Source: a virus. Taken from it: a stretch of DNA of 45,193 bases. Where the stretch lies: positions 1 through 45,193 of IMG/VR virus record IMGVR_UViG_3300027721_000025; one strand, written 5' to 3'. This document shows positions 43,559 through 45,193 of this stretch, piece by piece; within the stretch, counting starts at the first letter, position 1, and each line of letters opens with the position of its first letter. The notes beneath the pieces are model-generated. The model was not told the DNA's origin. It ran no database searches and was given only the letters and a program-made list of their open reading frames with translations. The position numbers were made by a program, and so were the translations under genes.

Positions 43559-44206
43559 TTATTTAATTTTTGGAAATAAATTTGGTATCATATTTCTTAA
43601 ATAAGCTGACGCCCAAATTCTTGGTTCATTTTTTCTAAAATCTTTACTTGAGATATAATTAGACGCAACATCTTTTATTAAATCATCACTATATTTACTT
43701 TGTCCCTTTTTCGATGATGATTTTAATTTATCAGGAAACAAATCATCCATCATATTTAATTTATGAGCCATCATATAAGCATATTGATTCCCAATTTCAA
43801 ATTCCGTTCTAGTTTTATATTTTGAAGATTCTTGTTTAACAGTTTCTTCATTCCATTTTCTTGGTGTTTTAGGTATTAAATCATCCAACATTCCTTTTCG
43901 ATATGCTGAATGATATGCCGCGGGACTATTTTTTAAAAATTCTTGTTGTGTATTATATTTAGAAGCCTCATCTTTTAATTTTTCTGGAGTCCATTTAATA
44001 CGGGGAATATTGGGGGTGTTTAAAGGGAAAAAATCATCCAGTAACCCTCTTTTTTTAATTTGACCATATGCGGTATAATTACCTTGAGCTAATTTACCTC
44101 TACTTTTATACATAGAGGCAATTTGTTTTAATAATTCATCCGTCCAAAAAGTATGAGGAGCTTCGATAATTAATAGTCCTTGTGATTCCGTAATTATAAA
44201 TTTCAT
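43559..44206 (-). CDS. Leader-bearing protein with four helical DNA-binding-like repeats
   Basis: This 215-residue protein begins MKFIITESQGLLIIEAPHTF (I-I-E/A at 15). Four units of about 45-50 residues follow. Each has a Trp or Tyr, a helix, [SK]-Y-x-[ST]-R-x-[EK]-[FL], then A-Y-x-x-[AG] and ML-DDLFP (units end GLLDDFFP, GMLDDLIP, NMMDDLFP, NMIPNLFP). This repeat is familiar from sequences beside GIY-YIG and Vsr-like nucleases. It would make a packaged DNA-binding protein without a catalytic domain. It overlaps 44203-44622 by 4 nt. Confidence 0.75.
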   Translation of the reverse strand: MKFIITESQGLLIIEAPHTFWTDELLKQIASMYKSRGKLAQGNYTAYGQIKKRGLLDDFFPLNTPNIPRIKWTPEKLKDEASKYNTQQEFLKNSPAAYHSAYRKGMLDDLIPKTPRKWNEETVKQESSKYKTRTEFEIGNQYAYMMAHKLNMMDDLFPDKLKSSSKKGQSKYSDDLIKDVASNYISSKDFRKNEPRIWASAYLRNMIPNLFPKIK

Positions 44207-44622
44207 ATTAATGATGGGAATTTTTTTTCAAGTAAATTAATCATTTTTTCTTTCGCAATTTTTTTTGCTGTTTCATCGTCTTTACCTAATTGGAAGTCAT
44301 CTTTTTTACCCACAAAAACAGATAATCTATGTTTTACGCCATCAAGGTCAAAAATTTGATAACTACCCTTAATAACATAATAATTATTTACTTTTACTTC
44401 AGAAAGAGACACATTTGGATTTATAATGTTAGAATAAAATTTTATTATACGATTATTATTTAATATTTTTTCTTCATATTGATTAATCATACCCTCAAGT
44501 CGGTTATTTTTTTTTTGTAAATCATTTAATAAACTTCTTCGAGCACCTATGTAGTCATCTGACTCATTAATCTTGTTATTGATTAAACTTTTTAATCTAC
44601 TTTCTGTAATTATTATTTTCAT
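44203..44622 (-). CDS. Leader-bearing hypothetical protein, 139 aa
   Basis: Begins MKIIITESRLKSLINNKINE followed by SDD, with an I-N-E/S site at residue 20. A coiled-coil segment (LNDLQKKNNRLEGMINQYEE) and a small beta-alpha domain (VIKGSYQIFDLDGVKHRLSV, FVGKKDD) follow. It is first in the run of leader-bearing genes to 41671, with a TATTTAT box 4 nt before ATG. Function is unknown. Confidence 0.7.
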   Translation of the reverse strand: MKIIITESRLKSLINNKINESDDYIGARRSLLNDLQKKNNRLEGMINQYEEKILNNNRIIKFYSNIINPNVSLSEVKVNNYYVIKGSYQIFDLDGVKHRLSVFVGKKDDFQLGKDDETAKKIAKEKMINLLEKKFPSLI

Positions 44623-44626
44623 ATTA

Positions 44627-44633
44627 ATAAATA
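44627..44633 (-). promoter_or_regulatory. TATTTAT box 4 nt before 44203-44622
   Basis: Minus-strand TATTTAT, then TAAT, then ATG. Probable promoter of the 41671-44622 run. Confidence 0.55.
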
Positions 44634-44645
44634 TAACAACATTCC

Positions 44646-44679
44646 AAAAAAAAGGGGTCGGGGGGATTTGAACACGACC
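44646..44679 (-). terminator. GC-rich terminator after 44701-45192
   Basis: On the minus strand, GGTCG (44679-44675) pairs with CGACC (44660-44656) around a 14-nt loop, followed by CC and eight T. The stretch is much richer in G/C than its surroundings and contains text resembling a tRNA T-arm, but does not fold as one. Confidence 0.6.
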
Positions 44680-44700
44680 GGAGGGAGTCCGGGTGGGATG

Positions 44701-45192
44701 TCACCCCCAAGTCCAATTAAAGAAAATGGGGGTGGAATCAATAATATCCTTAAGACCCCCAACCTTTATTCCAACCTTATCATAAACCATATAGTTAACT
44801 TCCTCATTATTCCTTGTGTATAATGTAACATCCCTATGTTCCTTCTCCGTTAATAAGATAGTTGACGAATACTTACGAAGTAATTCAATAAACCCTTCAA
44901 CACTCATATCAGGATTCTCATCCAACTTACCAAAGATAATCTCCATACATAATGACCTCTGAATATAATGGTCATCAACTCCCTTACCCCCACTCTGAAT
45001 TAAACCATCCGATTTTAATCCCGTCTTGAAATACTTAATGTTGGTCAAATCCCATATAGGGTTACGGTTCCTTGAACAGAATTCCCTCAATAATACCCTA
45101 TCATTCTTCACCTCGTTGAATCTCACAACCAAACACTTAAAGTCCTTTAAGGTCTCCTCAATCTTCCTCAATTTTAATGGTGATATTTTCAT
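44701..45192 (-). CDS. Hypothetical protein at the window edge, 163 aa
   Basis: The ATG at 45190-45192 gives MKISPLKLRKIEETLKDFKC. The start is at the very edge, so a longer form beyond the window cannot be excluded. Segments include CSRNRNPIWDLTNIKYFKTG, QSGGKGVDDHYIQRSLCMEI and VEGFIELLRKYSSTILLTEK. There is no leader. Its third-base usage is more C-rich (many CTC, ACC, CCC) than neighbouring genes, which may indicate a different origin. Function is not recognised. Confidence 0.65.
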   Translation of the reverse strand: MKISPLKLRKIEETLKDFKCLVVRFNEVKNDRVLLREFCSRNRNPIWDLTNIKYFKTGLKSDGLIQSGGKGVDDHYIQRSLCMEIIFGKLDENPDMSVEGFIELLRKYSSTILLTEKEHRDVTLYTRNNEEVNYMVYDKVGIKVGGLKDIIDSTPIFFNWTWG

Positions 45193-45193
45193 A

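Noticed and set aside
4296-44633. Reading the TATTTAT boxes as T4 late promoters (TATAAATA)
   Set aside because: On the coding strand the motif is TATTTAT; TATAAATA appears on the opposite strand. The resemblance is to the reverse complement, so I do not equate them.
44650-44700. tRNA-like text (a GATTTGAAC block beside G/C-rich arms)
   Set aside because: The bases flanking the TTCAAATC loop do not pair as a 5-bp T-arm, and there is no D-arm or anticodon arm at proper distance. The best fold is a terminator hairpin with a T-run.

Overview
This 45 kb window is AT-rich and gene-dense, with roughly 95 mostly short genes, many overlapping by ATGA or similar junctions, and no ribosomal, tRNA or housekeeping operons. 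I read it as part of the genome of a large tailed phage, probably T4-like in virion assembly. It carries a GH19-type endolysin, holin/spanin-like membrane proteins, free-standing GIY-YIG endonucleases, two DUF5872-like basic proteins and a thymidylate synthase. Several clues point to a Bacteroidota host: (i) DnaK and ClpP closely follow Bacteroidota wording (e.g. ClpP begins MNYGKDFQKF); (ii) many genes carry a TAnnTTTG box, the Bacteroidota -7 element; (iii) Shine-Dalgarno sequences are not evident.

Layout. 1-5064: unknown, partly acidic proteins, an HExxH protein (3332-4291) and leader-bearing genes. 5180-5944: holin-like and spanin-like membrane genes back to back. 5969-10107: a run of metabolic or regulatory genes (RmlC-like epimerase, two HAD proteins, small conserved proteins). 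10190-12064: full-length DnaK. 12200-18457: a cluster of proteins with a shared N-terminal leader, including an IrrE-like metalloprotease, a ParB-like protein and a repeat-bearing nuclease. 18491-23829: GIY-YIG genes, endolysin, metallophosphoesterase. 23928-26353: SlyD-like FKBP, zincin, leader-bearing muralytic-fold protein, membrane protein. 26361-34449: long minus-strand run with an enlarged thymidylate synthase, a secreted protein, a recent gene duplication and two 22-residue-repeat proteins. 34552-36442: plus-strand ClpP operon. 36483-44622: mostly leader-bearing genes and a paralogous small-domain family, plus a 13-unit repeat protein.

The unifying observation is an N-terminal peptide, MK-x-[IL]-[IV]-T-E or a close variant, on about 21 otherwise unrelated proteins. 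It is usually followed within about 30 residues by an [LIV]-x-E site. This looks like a T4-style capsid-targeting propeptide removed by a prohead protease. If so, the window lists the cargo of the phage head: a nuclease, metalloprotease, peptidoglycan-hydrolase fold, DNA-binding repeat protein and basic DUF5872-like proteins. A second observation is a roughly 90-residue domain family present with and without that leader. Its C-terminal helix-turn element W-[FV]-x-E-x-[YF] appears to have been tandemly duplicated into 22-residue repeats in three proteins. A third is that many genes have a TATTTAT box or a TAnnTTTG box exactly 4 nt before ATG, which suggests leaderless mRNAs in two temporal classes.
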